Below are positions 1 to 9,100 of a stretch of 64,000 nucleotides of DNA, piece after piece (positions within the stretch are counted from its first letter, which is position 1; each line of letters begins with the position of its first letter). Source of the stretch: Cricetibacter osteomyelitidis (GTDB lineage: Bacteria > Pseudomonadota > Gammaproteobacteria > Enterobacterales > Pasteurellaceae); contig NZ_SLYB01000011.1 of NCBI RefSeq assembly GCF_004340985.1, forward strand, positions 4,335-68,334. The letters run 5' to 3'. Below the pieces are notes generated by a model. The model searched no databases. It saw only the letters and a list, made by a program, of their open reading frames with translations, and was not told the DNA's origin. A program made the position numbers and the translations under genes.

Positions 1-328
1 GACGGCGGCGATCGCAAGAGCTAAAGCAAAGAAAGAAGCACAGCAAGCCGTTGCTCAACCTGTTGCTGAAAAAACTGAAAGTGCGGTTGAAAATTCCGCA
101 GAATCTGTTGATCCGAAAAAAGCGGCAATTACGGCGGCGATCGCAAGAGCTAAAGCAAAGAAAGAAGCACAGCAAGCCGTTGCTCAACCTGTTGCTGAAA
201 AAACTGAAAGTGCGGTTGAAAATTCAGCAGAATCTGTTGATCCGAAAAAAGCGGCAATTGCGGCGGCGATTGCGAGAGCAAAGGCCAAAAAAGCAGCTCA
301 AGCATCAGAACAAAATAAGGATGTATAA
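1..328 (+). CDS. rnfC: Electron transport complex subunit RnfC, C-terminal end only (partial)
   Basis: Open reading frame entering from the left edge in frame 2 and stopping at TAA 326-328. Only the Ala/Lys-rich tail is in the window. It consists of a 43-residue repeat ([15 protein letters not shown]... DPKKAAI) present twice, plus a shortened third copy. Such Ala-Lys tails are typical of RnfC, the peripheral NADH-binding, Fe-S-containing subunit of the membrane Rnf complex that couples NADH and ferredoxin-type electron transfer to ion movement. Identity rests on this tail and on the rnfD-rnfG-rnfE genes downstream. The catalytic N-terminal part and rnfAB must lie to the left. The tail length is probably variable because of the DNA tandem repeat. 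Confidence 0.88.
   Translation, partial: TAAIARAKAKKEAQQAVAQPVAEKTESAVENSAESVDPKKAAITAAIARAKAKKEAQQAVAQPVAEKTESAVENSAESVDPKKAAIAAAIARAKAKKAAQASEQNKDV
2..259 (+). repeat. 129-bp tandem repeat in the rnfC tail, each unit holding an uptake signal
   Basis: Two nearly identical 129-bp units (2-130 and 131-259), followed by a diverged partial third unit to about 300. The unit is a multiple of three, so copy-number change keeps frame. Each full unit contains the uptake motif AAGTGCGGT (79-87 and 208-216), read as Glu-Ser-Ala-Val in the protein. The two units differ at only one or two bases, for example ATTCCGCAG against ATTCAGCAG, which suggests recent duplication or gene conversion. Confidence 0.9.
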
Positions 329-329
329 A

Positions 330-1109
330 ATGAAAAAATTCTTTCTCGTTCTTACTGCACTTTTTAGTGCAAATTTATACGCTCAAAATTGTGAACAAAT
401 TGATATACGGCTGGCAGATAGCTATGGAAATATGAAAAAATACGGTAGCTACGGCAAGTATGAAGAAAGAGATTATGACAAATTAGAAATTGCGATCAAA
501 CAATTTACCGATACATTATCCGCTTATTTAAAAACACCAGAATCAATGCAATGTGAATTTATCAAAACCGGAGAAGCTGGTGTATATATTTTACGTTCCG
601 ATGATAATAAATTACGTACGTTTTCTTGGGATGAGCAAAGCGGTGGTTCAATGCACGATGCTTCCGCAATATATCAATATATTGATAACCAAAATAATGT
701 AGTTATCACCACTGAACATGCGAATGGATTTGAGATTGGACCGCTCACTTATCAATTATCAACAATAAAATTACTGGATAAAATCTATTATTTAGCCGTC
801 GATCTTTCTATTGGTGACGGTCGTAATCATATGATTTCAGCTATATTCTACCAAATTACCAATAATGGTTTAGAGTATGCCAATATCATTCAAACATCCA
901 AATTAACTAATGAAATTAATGTAGCTTTTGATCCTACATTAATCAACAATGATGTGAGCTATCCTGATTTTACTTATGATGAACAAACTCAAACTTTGAG
1001 TTTTCCTGTAATTATGCCATCAGAAGACGGATATGGTTCAGGAAAACCGACTAATGAAAAAATTCAATATAAATTTAACGGGCAACATTTTGTCCGCATA
1101 AAAAATTAG
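330..1109 (+). CDS. Putative secreted protein of unknown function inserted between rnfC and rnfD
   Basis: A 259-residue protein. The ATG at 330 lies one base after the rnfC stop, and upstream codons in this frame only shadow the rnfC repeat. Residues 1-18 (MKKFFLVLTALFSANLYA, then QNC) are a textbook type I signal peptide, so the product is probably periplasmic or exported. The mature part is rich in Tyr, Asn, Asp and Thr, with no membrane segment and no domain I recognise. It is visibly more AT-rich than the rnf genes around it. It lies 12 bases before rnfD and so is probably co-transcribed, yet the usual order is rnfC followed directly by rnfD. It is therefore likely an acquired or lineage-specific passenger. 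Function unknown. Confidence 0.75.
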   Translation: MKKFFLVLTALFSANLYAQNCEQIDIRLADSYGNMKKYGSYGKYEERDYDKLEIAIKQFTDTLSAYLKTPESMQCEFIKTGEAGVYILRSDDNKLRTFSWDEQSGGSMHDASAIYQYIDNQNNVVITTEHANGFEIGPLTYQLSTIKLLDKIYYLAVDLSIGDGRNHMISAIFYQITNNGLEYANIIQTSKLTNEINVAFDPTLINNDVSYPDFTYDEQTQTLSFPVIMPSEDGYGSGKPTNEKIQYKFNGQHFVRIKN

Positions 1110-1121
1110 GAATAAAAACAA

Positions 1122-2177
1122 ATGTTTAAAATGACCAGTTCGCCCCATACACATTCCGGCAAACTGACTGCCCGTGTGATGTTGTGGGTGCTATTTGCGA
1201 TGTTACCGGCGATTGCGGTGCAGATATATTTTTTCGGCTTCGGCGTGCTTGTGCAAATTTTATTGGCTGTGAGTTTTGCCTGGTTGTTAGAATTTGGCGT
1301 AACATTATTACGTAAAAAGACACCGCTCTTTTATCTATCGGATTTCAGCGTGACTGTGACCGCCCTGATTTTAGCGGTGGCAATTCCGTCTTATGCTCCC
1401 TACTGGATTATTTTAATCGGTACATTTTGTGCCGTGATGCTTGGCAAACACGTTTATGGCGGATTGGGACAAAATCCGTTTAACCCTGCGATGGTCGGCT
1501 ATGTGGTGCTGTTGATTGCTTTTCCGTTACAAATGACCACATGGACACCGCCATTAAGCCTGTTGCACGAACCGCTAACACTCAACGATGCGTTGCATTT
1601 AGTGTTCGCCGGCAACACCACGGACGGCTTCGGTTTACGCCAACTCACCGCAAATATTGATGGTATCACTCAAGCTACACCGCTTGATGCCGTCAAAACC
1701 GGCTTAAAAACCACCGCACTTTCCGATGTATTCGCCTCACCGATTTTCACCGGCTTCCCACAACTGGGCGGTTTAGGCTGGTGGCAGTTAAATCTCGCCT
1801 TTTTACTCGGCGGATTGTTCCTAGTGTGGAAAAAAATTATCCACTGGCAAATTCCTTTGGCATTTTTAGCGACTTTTGCGGTTTTAGCCACCGTTACTTG
1901 GTTTATTGACCCGCAACACACCGCCAATCCGCTTTGGCATTTGTTCAGCGGAGCAATGATGTTCTGTGCGTTTTTTATTGCAACGGATCCGGTCACCGCA
2001 TCCATCACCATCAAGGGCAAAGTGATTTTCGGTATTTTATTGGGCGTATTGGTATATGTGATCCGCTTCCACGGTAACTATCCGGACGGTGTCGCATTTG
2101 GGATCCTGCTCGCTAATATTTGCGTGCCATTAATCGATCATTACACCCGACCGCGTGTTTACGGCCGTGCAAGATAG
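1122..2177 (+). CDS. rnfD: Electron transport complex subunit RnfD
   Basis: A 351-residue polytopic inner-membrane protein of the NqrB/RnfD family. The N-terminus ([15 protein letters not shown]) and the [14 protein letters not shown] stretch near residue 115 are family hallmarks. Thr186 in TQATPLDA is the expected site for covalent FMN, attached through a phosphodiester bond by ApbE in this family. About ten hydrophobic segments can be seen. The ATG at 1122 is preceded by TAGGAATA; a second ATG at 1131 would remove three residues. RnfD is part of the flavin path carrying electrons through the membrane part of the Rnf complex. It is followed by rnfG after 12 bp, as one operon. Confidence 0.96.
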   Translation: MFKMTSSPHTHSGKLTARVMLWVLFAMLPAIAVQIYFFGFGVLVQILLAVSFAWLLEFGVTLLRKKTPLFYLSDFSVTVTALILAVAIPSYAPYWIILIGTFCAVMLGKHVYGGLGQNPFNPAMVGYVVLLIAFPLQMTTWTPPLSLLHEPLTLNDALHLVFAGNTTDGFGLRQLTANIDGITQATPLDAVKTGLKTTALSDVFASPIFTGFPQLGGLGWWQLNLAFLLGGLFLVWKKIIHWQIPLAFLATFAVLATVTWFIDPQHTANPLWHLFSGAMMFCAFFIATDPVTASITIKGKVIFGILLGVLVYVIRFHGNYPDGVAFGILLANICVPLIDHYTRPRVYGRAR

Positions 2178-2189
2178 AAGGAAAACGTA

Positions 2190-2804
2190 ATGAAATCAAT
2201 CACTTTAAAATTTGCTCTGATGCTTGCCGGTGTAGCGTTAGTTTGCACTGCAATTTCCAGCGGAGTGTATTTTTTAACCAAAGCACCGATTCAGCAAGCC
2301 ATTGATAACAATCAAAAAGCCTTATTAGCGGAAGTGATTCCCGCTCAATATGCGGATAACGACTTGCTGAAAACCTGCGTAAAACCGACCGCACTTTCAA
2401 CCATAGAAAAGCTGTATATTGCGAAAAAAAATCAGCAAATCACCGCTTATGCTTTTGAAACCACCGCTCCCGACGGCTATTCCGGCGATATTCGTTTATT
2501 GGTAGGATTAACGCCGCAAGGCGAAGTATTGGGCGTGCGGGTAATTGAACATCATGAAACGCCGGGATTGGGCGATAAAATCGAAACCCGAATTTCAAAT
2601 TGGATTTTATCTCTTTCTAATCAAATGATTACGCCGGATAATTTGCCAGAATGGGCAGTAAAAAAAGACGGCGGTAAATTCGATCAATTTGCCGGAGCCA
2701 CGATCACCCCAAGAGCGGTGGTCAATCAAACCAAGCGTTCTGCCTTGGCAATGTTAAATCGGTTTAAACCGGCACAAATTAACGATTTTCCCCGCTGTAA
2801 TTAG
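2190..2804 (+). CDS. rnfG: Electron transport complex subunit RnfG, FMN-binding
   Basis: A 204-residue protein with one N-terminal membrane anchor (about residues 7-30) and a periplasmic FMN-binding domain. The motif AGAT at 168-171 supplies Thr171, the predicted covalent FMN attachment site (family consensus S/T-G-A-T), and ETPGLGDKI at 123-131 is the other conserved block. It is the NqrC-like flavoprotein subunit of the Rnf complex. The AAGGAAA ribosome site precedes the ATG at 2190. It lies in the operon between rnfD and rnfE with gaps of 12 and 8 bp. Length is normal for the family. Confidence 0.96.
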   Translation: MKSITLKFALMLAGVALVCTAISSGVYFLTKAPIQQAIDNNQKALLAEVIPAQYADNDLLKTCVKPTALSTIEKLYIAKKNQQITAYAFETTAPDGYSGDIRLLVGLTPQGEVLGVRVIEHHETPGLGDKIETRISNWILSLSNQMITPDNLPEWAVKKDGGKFDQFAGATITPRAVVNQTKRSALAMLNRFKPAQINDFPRCN

Positions 2805-2812
2805 GATGAAAT

Positions 2813-3538
2813 ATGTCAGAAAATGAAAACACAATCAATTCTGCCGATAAAAATGAAATGGAAAGTGCGGTAATAAATCCGACAATTTCCCATCAACCAA
2901 GCATCTGGAAAGAATTATTTATCCAAGGAGTTTGGAAAAACAACGGCGGTTTAGTGCAATTATTAGGTCTTTGCCCGCTGTTGGCGGTGTCCAGCTCGGC
3001 GACAAATGCCTTGGGATTGGGATTTGCCACTATGCTCGTGTTAATTTGTACCAACACGGTAATTTCCCTGTTTCGCAAATATATTCCGCAGGAAATCCGC
3101 ATTCCTATTTATGTGATGATTATCGCCACTACCGTGACTGTGGTACAACTGCTGATGAACGCTTATACTTATACGCTCTATCAAGCCTTGGGGATTTTTA
3201 TTCCGCTGATTGTCACCAACTGTATCGTTATCGGTCGGGCGGAAGCCTTTGCATCCAAAAACAGCATTGCTCATTCCGCCTTTGACGGTTTCGCAATGGG
3301 ATTAGGGATGGCATTCAGCTTATTCTTACTGGGTGCATTACGTGAAATTTTAGGTCAAGGCACTTTATTTGACGGCATTGAAAACCTGCTCGGTAACTGG
3401 GCAGGCATGTTGAAAATCCAATTCTACCACGCCGACAACACATTCCTGCTCGCCATCCTGCCACCCGGCGCGTTTTTAGGATTGGGTTTGATTTTAGCAG
3501 TGAAAAATATTATGGATGCGTGGAAAAAACAGAGCTAA
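2813..3538 (+). CDS. rnfE: Electron transport complex subunit RnfE
   Basis: A 241-residue membrane protein of the NqrD/RnfE family with about six transmembrane helices. Conserved blocks include [19 protein letters not shown] (about 52-70) and a C-terminal [13 protein letters not shown]. The first 30 or so residues are a hydrophilic, poorly conserved extension that contains an uptake signal translated as ESAV (2863-2871). RnfE pairs with RnfA in the membrane core of the complex. Its stop at 3538 is 5 bp before nth, so the usual rnfABCDGE-nth arrangement is kept. Confidence 0.95.
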   Translation: MSENENTINSADKNEMESAVINPTISHQPSIWKELFIQGVWKNNGGLVQLLGLCPLLAVSSSATNALGLGFATMLVLICTNTVISLFRKYIPQEIRIPIYVMIIATTVTVVQLLMNAYTYTLYQALGIFIPLIVTNCIVIGRAEAFASKNSIAHSAFDGFAMGLGMAFSLFLLGALREILGQGTLFDGIENLLGNWAGMLKIQFYHADNTFLLAILPPGAFLGLGLILAVKNIMDAWKKQS

Positions 3539-3543
3539 TAAAA

Positions 3544-4179
3544 ATGAATCAACAAAAACGTATTGAAATTCTTACTCGCCTGCGGGATAACAACCCCCAC
3601 CCGACCACGGAGCTGAAATATGACTCGCCTTTTGAATTGCTGATTGCGGTGATATTGTCGGCGCAAGCCACCGATAAAGGAGTAAATAAAGCCACGGATA
3701 AACTGTTTCCTGTTGCCAATACGCCACAGGCAATTTTAGCGCTCGGCGTGGACAGTTTAAAGGAATATATTAAAACCATCGGGCTCTATAACAGCAAAGC
3801 AGAAAATATCATTAAAACCTGTAGGGATTTGGTGGAAAAACATCAAGGCAAAGTGCCGGAAAGCCGAGAAGCCTTGGAAGCCTTAGCGGGTGTAGGACGA
3901 AAAACCGCTAATGTGGTGCTAAACACCGCCTTCGGACACCCCACCATTGCGGTGGACACTCATATTTTCCGGGTTGCCAATCGCACCGGTTTTGCACCGG
4001 GTAAAGATGTACTGAAAGTAGAAGAAAAACTAAATAAAGTCGTGCCGCCCGAATTTAAGGTAGACGTGCATCATTGGTTGATTTTGCACGGTCGTTACAC
4101 TTGCATTGCCCGCAAACCCCGTTGCGGTTCCTGCATTATTGAAGATTTATGTGAATTTAAAGAAAAAACTGAAATTTAG
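3544..4179 (+). CDS. nth: Endonuclease III, DNA glycosylase/AP lyase
   Basis: A 211-residue protein that aligns in numbering with E. coli Nth: catalytic Lys120 (GVGRKTAN, helix-hairpin-helix) and Asp138 (AVDTH), with the [4Fe-4S] ligands C187, C194, C197 and C203. It removes oxidised pyrimidines and nicks abasic DNA in base-excision repair. The start is ATG 3544 (MNQQKRIEIL); an upstream in-frame ATG at 3520 lies inside rnfE and would add eight unconserved residues. It is the last gene linked to the rnf operon, with the symporter gene 8 bp downstream. Confidence 0.97.
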   Translation: MNQQKRIEILTRLRDNNPHPTTELKYDSPFELLIAVILSAQATDKGVNKATDKLFPVANTPQAILALGVDSLKEYIKTIGLYNSKAENIIKTCRDLVEKHQGKVPESREALEALAGVGRKTANVVLNTAFGHPTIAVDTHIFRVANRTGFAPGKDVLKVEEKLNKVVPPEFKVDVHHWLILHGRYTCIARKPRCGSCIIEDLCEFKEKTEI

Positions 4180-4187
4180 GAAGGATT

Positions 4188-5567
4188 ATGTCAACTAAAA
4201 ATCAAGCTAAAACTCAAGAAAGACAAACTTGGTCAAGCCGTTTAACCTATGTAATGACCGTTGCCGGCGCCACCGTCGGCTTCGGCGCTACTTGGCGATT
4301 CCCTTATTTAGTGGGGGAAAACGGCGGCGGAGCTTATGTGCTATTATTTTGTATTGCAATGATTTTAATCGGCATTCCGATGATTTTAGTGGAAAATGTA
4401 ATCGGCCGTCGTTTGCGGGTAAATTCCATTGATGCTTTCGGCGATCGTTTGCACGATAAAGGCATTTCTAAATATTGGAAAATCGTGGGTTATATGGGCT
4501 TGCTCGGTGCTTTCGGGATTATGGCTTATTATATGGTACTCGGCGGTTGGGTGATGGATTATATTATCAGCATCATCAGCGGCAAATTAGATATTTCAAC
4601 ACCGATTACCAAAGAAATTGCACAAAGTTTTTATACGGAAAATATCACCAACAGCCCTTTCAACATTATTATTTATACGCTGATTTTCGTGTTGATTAAC
4701 TATTTTATTTTGGCAAAAGGCATTATCGGCGGAATCGAACGTTCGGTGAAATATTTAATGCCGTTGTTGTTTATTTTCTTAATCGGTATGGTGATCCGCA
4801 ATATTACTTTACCCGGTGCAATGGAAGGCATTACCTTCTATTTGAAACCGGATTTTTCAAAAATCACACCGCAATTATTTATCTTCGTGTTAGGTCAAGT
4901 TTTCTTTGCTTTAAGTCTCGGTTTCGGCGTATTGATTACCCTATCCAGCTACTTAAATAAAGAAGAAAATCTGATCCAAACCGCAGTAATTACCGGTTTT
5001 ACCAATACCATTATCGCCGTATTGGCAGGCTTTATGATTTTCCCGTCATTATTTAGTTTCGGTATCGAACCGAATGCTGGTCCGACCTTGGTATTCCAAA
5101 GTCTGCCGATTGTGTTCTCTCATTTATGGGCAGGCAAATTCTTTGCTATCGTATTTTTCTCATTACTATTAATCGCCGCACTCACTACATCATTGACCAT
5201 TTATGAAGTATTGATCACCGCATTACAGGAAAAACTCAGAATGCGTCGCGGTAAAGCAATTTTCGTCACTTTGTTCGGTATTTTTGCATTAGGCAATATT
5301 CCGTCAATTTTAGGGGATAATGTGTGGAAAGAAGCGACATTCTTTGGCAAAAGCATTTTTGATGCTTTCGATTTTGTCAGCGGTAATATTTTATTTATGC
5401 TGACCGCACTGGGTTGTGCGATTTTTGTAGGGTTTGTATTAAAAGATAAAGCCAAACAAGAACTCTCTCTAACGCCGGATTCCCTGTTTACCACCATTTG
5501 GTTCAACTATGTAAAATACGTTGTTCCGTTGATTATTATCGCAATTTTTGTATTTAACATTATCTAA
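4188..5567 (+). CDS. Neurotransmitter:sodium symporter family transporter
   Basis: A 459-residue protein with about eleven or twelve hydrophobic helices. TM1 carries GATVGFGATWRFPYLVGENGGGAY (about 27-50), the signature of SNF/NSS sodium-coupled amino-acid transporters, whose unwound TM1 binds sodium and substrate. The substrate, probably an amino acid, cannot be told from sequence. It sits 8 bp after nth behind AGGA, so is probably on the same transcript. A palindromic hairpin follows the stop. Uncharacterised homologues occur widely in Pasteurellaceae. Confidence 0.9.
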   Translation: MSTKNQAKTQERQTWSSRLTYVMTVAGATVGFGATWRFPYLVGENGGGAYVLLFCIAMILIGIPMILVENVIGRRLRVNSIDAFGDRLHDKGISKYWKIVGYMGLLGAFGIMAYYMVLGGWVMDYIISIISGKLDISTPITKEIAQSFYTENITNSPFNIIIYTLIFVLINYFILAKGIIGGIERSVKYLMPLLFIFLIGMVIRNITLPGAMEGITFYLKPDFSKITPQLFIFVLGQVFFALSLGFGVLITLSSYLNKEENLIQTAVITGFTNTIIAVLAGFMIFPSLFSFGIEPNAGPTLVFQSLPIVFSHLWAGKFFAIVFFSLLLIAALTTSLTIYEVLITALQEKLRMRRGKAIFVTLFGIFALGNIPSILGDNVWKEATFFGKSIFDAFDFVSGNILFMLTALGCAIFVGFVLKDKAKQELSLTPDSLFTTIWFNYVKYVVPLIIIAIFVFNII

Positions 5568-5576
5568 TTTATTTTT

Positions 5577-5607
5577 CTGCACCTTAAATTGATGATTTAA
5601 GGTGCAG
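5577..5607 (+). terminator. Strong hairpin after the symporter gene
   Basis: Perfect 13-bp stem: CTGCACCTTAAAT (5577-5589) pairs with ATTTAAGGTGCAG (5595-5607) around a 5-base loop. It sits just after the stop codon and before the purH promoter. There is no U-run after it on either strand, so it may be a weak intrinsic terminator or a 3-prime RNA stabiliser. Confidence 0.55.
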
Positions 5608-5650
5608 AAGTTATCCGCTATTACAAATTTCAAACATAAAATCTACATAA

Positions 5651-5672
5651 ACACAACCGTTTGCGTTATAAT
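5651..5672 (+). promoter_or_regulatory. PurR operator overlapping the purH promoter
   Basis: ACACAACCGTTTGCGT at 5651-5666 matches the PurR palindrome ACGCAAACGTTTGCGT at 14 of 16 positions. It abuts a perfect TATAAT (5667-5672) that would be the -10 element; no good -35 hexamer is seen 17 bp upstream. A repressor here would block RNA polymerase, so purine repression of purHD is expected. The regulator gene is not in the window. Confidence 0.85.
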
Positions 5673-5717
5673 GTGCCACCTAAATTTCTATTCATTTATT
5701 TTTCAAAGGAATTTTCA

Positions 5718-7319
5718 ATGCAACCAAATCGCCCTATTCGTCAAGCTTTATTAAGCGTTTCAGACAAAACAGGTATCGTGGAATTTGCGTCAGCTCTTAT
5801 TCAACGTGGTGTTAAATTATTATCAACCGGCGGAACTGCAAAATTATTAGCGGATTCAGGCTTACCGGTAACGGAAGTATCCGATTACACAGGCTTCCCT
5901 GAAATGATGGACGGTCGAGTAAAAACCCTTCACCCGAAAGTACATGGAGGGATTTTAGGTCGTCGTGAGCTAGACGGCGATGTGATGGCACAACATGGTA
6001 TTGATCCGATTGATATGGTTGTTGTCAATCTTTATCCGTTTGCTGCCACTGTAGCAAAACCGAATTGCACGCTTGAAGATGCCGTGGAAAATATTGACAT
6101 TGGTGGCCCGACAATGGTGCGTTCTGCGGCGAAAAACCATAAAGATGTGGCGATTGTAGTGAATAATCACGATTTTAACGCAATCCTTGCGGAAATGGAT
6201 AACAATAAAAATAGCTTAACTTTAGAAACCCGTTTTGATTTAGCCATTAAAGCCTTTGAACATACGGCACAATATGATTCCATGATCGCTAACTATTTCG
6301 GCAAATTGGTAAAACCGTATTTTACTGCGGACGAAGAAGACAAAGAAGCGAAGTGCGGTCAATTCCCACGTACTTTAAACTTAAATTTCGTGCGTAAACA
6401 AACGATGCGTTATGGCGAAAACAGTCATCAAAATGCAGCATTTTATGTAGAAACCGAAGTGAAAGAAGCCTCTGTTTCCACCGCTCAACAATTGCAAGGT
6501 AAAGCCCTTTCTTACAATAATATTGCAGATACGGATGCGGCGTTGGAATGCGTGAAATCCTTTGACGAGCCGGCTTGTGTGATTGTAAAGCATGCGAATC
6601 CTTGTGGCGTGGCGTTAGGCGGTAATATTTTAGAAGCCTACAACCGAGCTTATCAAACCGATCCGACTTCTGCCTTCGGCGGCATTATCGCATTCAACCG
6701 TGAACTGGATGCGAAAACGGCTAAAGAAATCGTAGATCGTCAATTCGTGGAAGTGATTATTGCCCCGAAAGTTTCTAAAGAAGCCCTTGAAATCACCAGT
6801 AAAAAGAAAAATGTACGCGTGCTTGAATGTGGCGAATGGCACAACGCTGAGCCTCGTTTGGATGTGAAGCGGGTGAACGGCGGTCTGTTGGTGCAAGATG
6901 CCGATCTTGGTATGGTTAGCCTTGATGATTTGGAAGTGGTGAGCAAACGTAAGCCGACGGAAAAAGAATTGCAAGATTTGTTATTCTGCTGGAAAGTAGC
7001 GAAATTTGTGAAATCCAATGCCATCGTGTATGCAAAAGATAATCAAACTATCGGTATCGGTGCCGGGCAAATGAGCCGTGTGTATTCAGCAAAAATTGCA
7101 GGGATTAAAGCACAGGACGAAGGTCTGGAAGTAAAAGGTTGTGTGATGGCATCCGATGCGTTCTTCCCATTCCGTGACGGTATTGATGCGGCGGCAGCCG
7201 TCGGCATTGAGTGCGTTATTCACCCGGGCGGCTCAATGCGGGATCAGGAAGTGATCGATGCGGCGGATGAGCATAATATGGTGATGGTATTAACGAAAAT
7301 GCGTCATTTCCGTCATTAA
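5718..7319 (+). CDS. purH: Bifunctional AICAR formyltransferase / IMP cyclohydrolase
   Basis: A 533-residue enzyme carrying out the last two steps of IMP synthesis: formylation of AICAR with 10-formyl-THF, then ring closure. The N-terminal MGS-like cyclohydrolase domain ([26 protein letters not shown]) is followed by the transformylase domain with [14 protein letters not shown] and a C-terminal PGGSMRDQE. The start is ATG 5718 ([11 protein letters not shown]) behind AAAGGA; an upstream in-frame ATG overlaps the promoter and PurR box and is rejected. purD follows, separated by a 155-bp repeat-bearing spacer, and the two likely form the classic purHD unit. Confidence 0.97.
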   Translation: MQPNRPIRQALLSVSDKTGIVEFASALIQRGVKLLSTGGTAKLLADSGLPVTEVSDYTGFPEMMDGRVKTLHPKVHGGILGRRELDGDVMAQHGIDPIDMVVVNLYPFAATVAKPNCTLEDAVENIDIGGPTMVRSAAKNHKDVAIVVNNHDFNAILAEMDNNKNSLTLETRFDLAIKAFEHTAQYDSMIANYFGKLVKPYFTADEEDKEAKCGQFPRTLNLNFVRKQTMRYGENSHQNAAFYVETEVKEASVSTAQQLQGKALSYNNIADTDAALECVKSFDEPACVIVKHANPCGVALGGNILEAYNRAYQTDPTSAFGGIIAFNRELDAKTAKEIVDRQFVEVIIAPKVSKEALEITSKKKNVRVLECGEWHNAEPRLDVKRVNGGLLVQDADLGMVSLDDLEVVSKRKPTEKELQDLLFCWKVAKFVKSNAIVYAKDNQTIGIGAGQMSRVYSAKIAGIKAQDEGLEVKGCVMASDAFFPFRDGIDAAAAVGIECVIHPGGSMRDQEVIDAADEHNMVMVLTKMRHFRH

Positions 7320-7348
7320 TCTGTGATTTTGGATCGCCTGCGGCAGGC

Positions 7349-7455
7349 TTTCGCCGTTGGCGACCTTACTTTTTCTTTGGCAAAACAAAGAAAAGAAAGT
7401 CGCCATCGGCGAAACCGGATTTCAATTACAACGCAGGGCGAAAAATATTTCGCCC
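7349..7455. repeat. Nested palindromic repeats between purH and purD
   Basis: Two hairpins lie side by side. First, TTTCGCCGTTGGCGAC (7349-7364) pairs with GTCGCCATCGGCGAAA (7399-7414), with 15 of 16 positions complementary. Their interior also pairs imperfectly (CTTTTTCTTTG with CAAAGAAAAG). Second, GGGCGAAA (7436-7443) pairs perfectly with TTTCGCCC (7448-7455). The arrangement resembles dispersed non-coding repeats that spread between genes. The RNA would form strong stems inside the purHD transcript and could uncouple expression of the two genes. Confidence 0.7.
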
Positions 7456-7474
7456 CTACAAATAGGTACAAAAA

Positions 7475-8761
7475 ATGAACATTCTTATCATCGGAAACGG
7501 CGGTCGTGAACATGCCCTTGCCTGGAAAGTGAAACAATCCCCGTTGGCAAACAAAGTCTTCGTTGCACCGGGTAATGCCGGCACTGCACAGGAAAAAGGT
7601 ATTGAAAACGTCGCTATCTCGGCTACCGATATCCCTGCATTGGTTAAATTTGCACAGGATAACAATATCGGTTTAACTATCGTCGGTCCTGAAGCACCTC
7701 TGGTTATCGGCGTGGTAGATGCTTTCCGTGCGGCAGGTCTTAAAATTTTCGGTCCAACCCAAGCGGCAGCACAATTAGAAGGCTCTAAAGCCTTTACCAA
7801 AGATTTCTTGGCTCGCCACAATATTCCGACGGCCGAATACAAAAACTTTACTGAAGTCGCTCCCGCTCTTGCTTATTTACAAAAAAAAGGTGCACCGATT
7901 GTCATCAAAGCAGACGGCTTAGCCGCGGGTAAAGGCGTGATCGTCGCAATGACACTCGAAGAAGCGGAAGCGGCCGTACGTGATATGCTTTCCGGCAACG
8001 CCTTCGGCGAAGCAGGCAGTCGAGTGGTGATCGAAGAATTTTTAGAGGGCGAAGAAGCCAGTTTCATCGTCATGGTGGATGGCAAAAATGTAGAGCCAAT
8101 GGCAACCAGCCAAGACCACAAACGCGTGGGTGAAAATGATACAGGCTTAAATACGGGCGGTATGGGGGCCTATTCTCCTGCTCCCGTCGTGACAAAAGAA
8201 ATTCACCACCGAATAATGGAACAAATTATCTATCCGACTGTACGTGGCATGGCAGCAGAAAATAATATTTATACCGGTTTTTTATATGCCGGGTTGATGA
8301 TTGATAAAAACGGTCAACCGAAAGTAATTGAGTTCAACTGTCGTTTCGGTGATCCTGAAACACAACCGATTATGATGCGTTTGCAGTCCGACTTAGTGGA
8401 ACTTTGTTTGGCTGCCATTGATGGAAAATTGGACACTATGACATCGCAATGGTGTGAACAAGCAGCACTTGGTATTGTGCTTGCAGCCGAAGGTTATCCA
8501 GGCGATTATCGCAAAGGTGATGAAATCAGCGGAATCCCGCAAAGTGCGGTAGAAAATCAAAAAGTTTTCTTAGCGGGTGTAGAATTAAAAGACGGCAAAC
8601 TGCTCACTAACGGCGGTCGTGTATTATGTGCCACGGCGTTGGGTAACAGTGTGTATGCTGCACAACAGCAAGCCCTTGAATTAGCCGAAAAAATTCAATG
8701 GACAGGGCGTTTCTATCGTCGCGATATCGGTTATCGTGCAGTGGCGAGAGAAAAAGCGTAA
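7475..8761 (+). CDS. purD: Phosphoribosylamine-glycine ligase (GAR synthetase)
   Basis: A 428-residue ATP-grasp enzyme forming glycinamide ribonucleotide, step two of purine synthesis. It begins MNILIIGNGGREHALAWK, the conserved N-domain loop. The ATP-grasp core has KADGLAAGKGV (about 147-157) and EEFLEGEEASF. The metal-site block EFNCRFGDPETQ is near 288-299, and the C-terminus has the GGRVL motif. Length is typical. It lies downstream of purH and ends at a clear intrinsic terminator, so purH-purD is a closed unit. Confidence 0.97.
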   Translation: MNILIIGNGGREHALAWKVKQSPLANKVFVAPGNAGTAQEKGIENVAISATDIPALVKFAQDNNIGLTIVGPEAPLVIGVVDAFRAAGLKIFGPTQAAAQLEGSKAFTKDFLARHNIPTAEYKNFTEVAPALAYLQKKGAPIVIKADGLAAGKGVIVAMTLEEAEAAVRDMLSGNAFGEAGSRVVIEEFLEGEEASFIVMVDGKNVEPMATSQDHKRVGENDTGLNTGGMGAYSPAPVVTKEIHHRIMEQIIYPTVRGMAAENNIYTGFLYAGLMIDKNGQPKVIEFNCRFGDPETQPIMMRLQSDLVELCLAAIDGKLDTMTSQWCEQAALGIVLAAEGYPGDYRKGDEISGIPQSAVENQKVFLAGVELKDGKLLTNGGRVLCATALGNSVYAAQQQALELAEKIQWTGRFYRRDIGYRAVAREKA

Positions 8762-8769
8762 TACGTTTG

Positions 8770-8800
8770 ATGGTGGGTATTTTATCCACCATTTTTATTT
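8770..8800 (+). terminator. Intrinsic terminator of purHD
   Basis: ATGGTGG (8770-8776) pairs with CCACCAT (8786-8792) and is followed at once by TTTTTATTT. It lies 9 bp after the purD stop. Confidence 0.9.
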
Positions 8801-8975
8801 TCATTCAAACTTAACATTCATGAAAACTCAACAAATTTTCACCGCACTTTTGATGTTTTTTCATTATTTATTGCTGTGAATGAAAGTCATAAACAAAGAA
8901 TATGGAATAAAAGCCCAGACAGTGTTAACTTAAACCTGATGCATTATCAATCGAATCATGTTGATTTACTGACTA

Positions 8976-9040
8976 TGAATTTTATTCATTTTAAAAATTA
9001 AAATTATGAGTTAATTTTTTACAAAAAAAGTGTGTATAAA
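8976..9040 (+). promoter_or_regulatory. Possible MetR site and promoter of glyA
   Basis: TGAATTTTATTCA at 8976-8988 fits the MetR consensus TGAA-N5-TTCA. About 50 bp downstream is a candidate promoter: TTAATT (9011-9016), 18-bp spacer, TATAAA (9035-9040). In E. coli glyA is activated by MetR. The motif is short and AT-rich, so a chance match is possible. No PurR box is seen here. Confidence 0.4.
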
Positions 9041-9100
9041 AAGATTCAAACCCTTTAGAATAACAACGTCAATTCACTCCACTCAAGAAGGACTACATCA

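Larger units (their letters stand above)
8762..9100. other. 339-bp gene-free region between purD and glyA
   Basis: It holds the purD terminator at its left end, one uptake signal (ACCGCACTT near 8840), and the glyA leader with a possible MetR half-palindrome and promoter at its right end. The middle part (about 8860-8970) is AT-rich, and I see no open frame with a ribosome site, no RNA fold and no repeat. Confidence 0.6.

Noticed and set aside
51-1109. A single 352-residue protein starting at 51
   Set aside because: Its first 93 codons are an out-of-frame reading of the rnfC repeat tail. The real gene starts at ATG 330 with a signal peptide, right after the rnfC stop.
7316-7537. A 73-residue minus-strand frame over the purH-purD spacer
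   Set aside because: It translates the palindromic repeat and part of purD antisense; such peptides are common artefacts of dispersed repeats.
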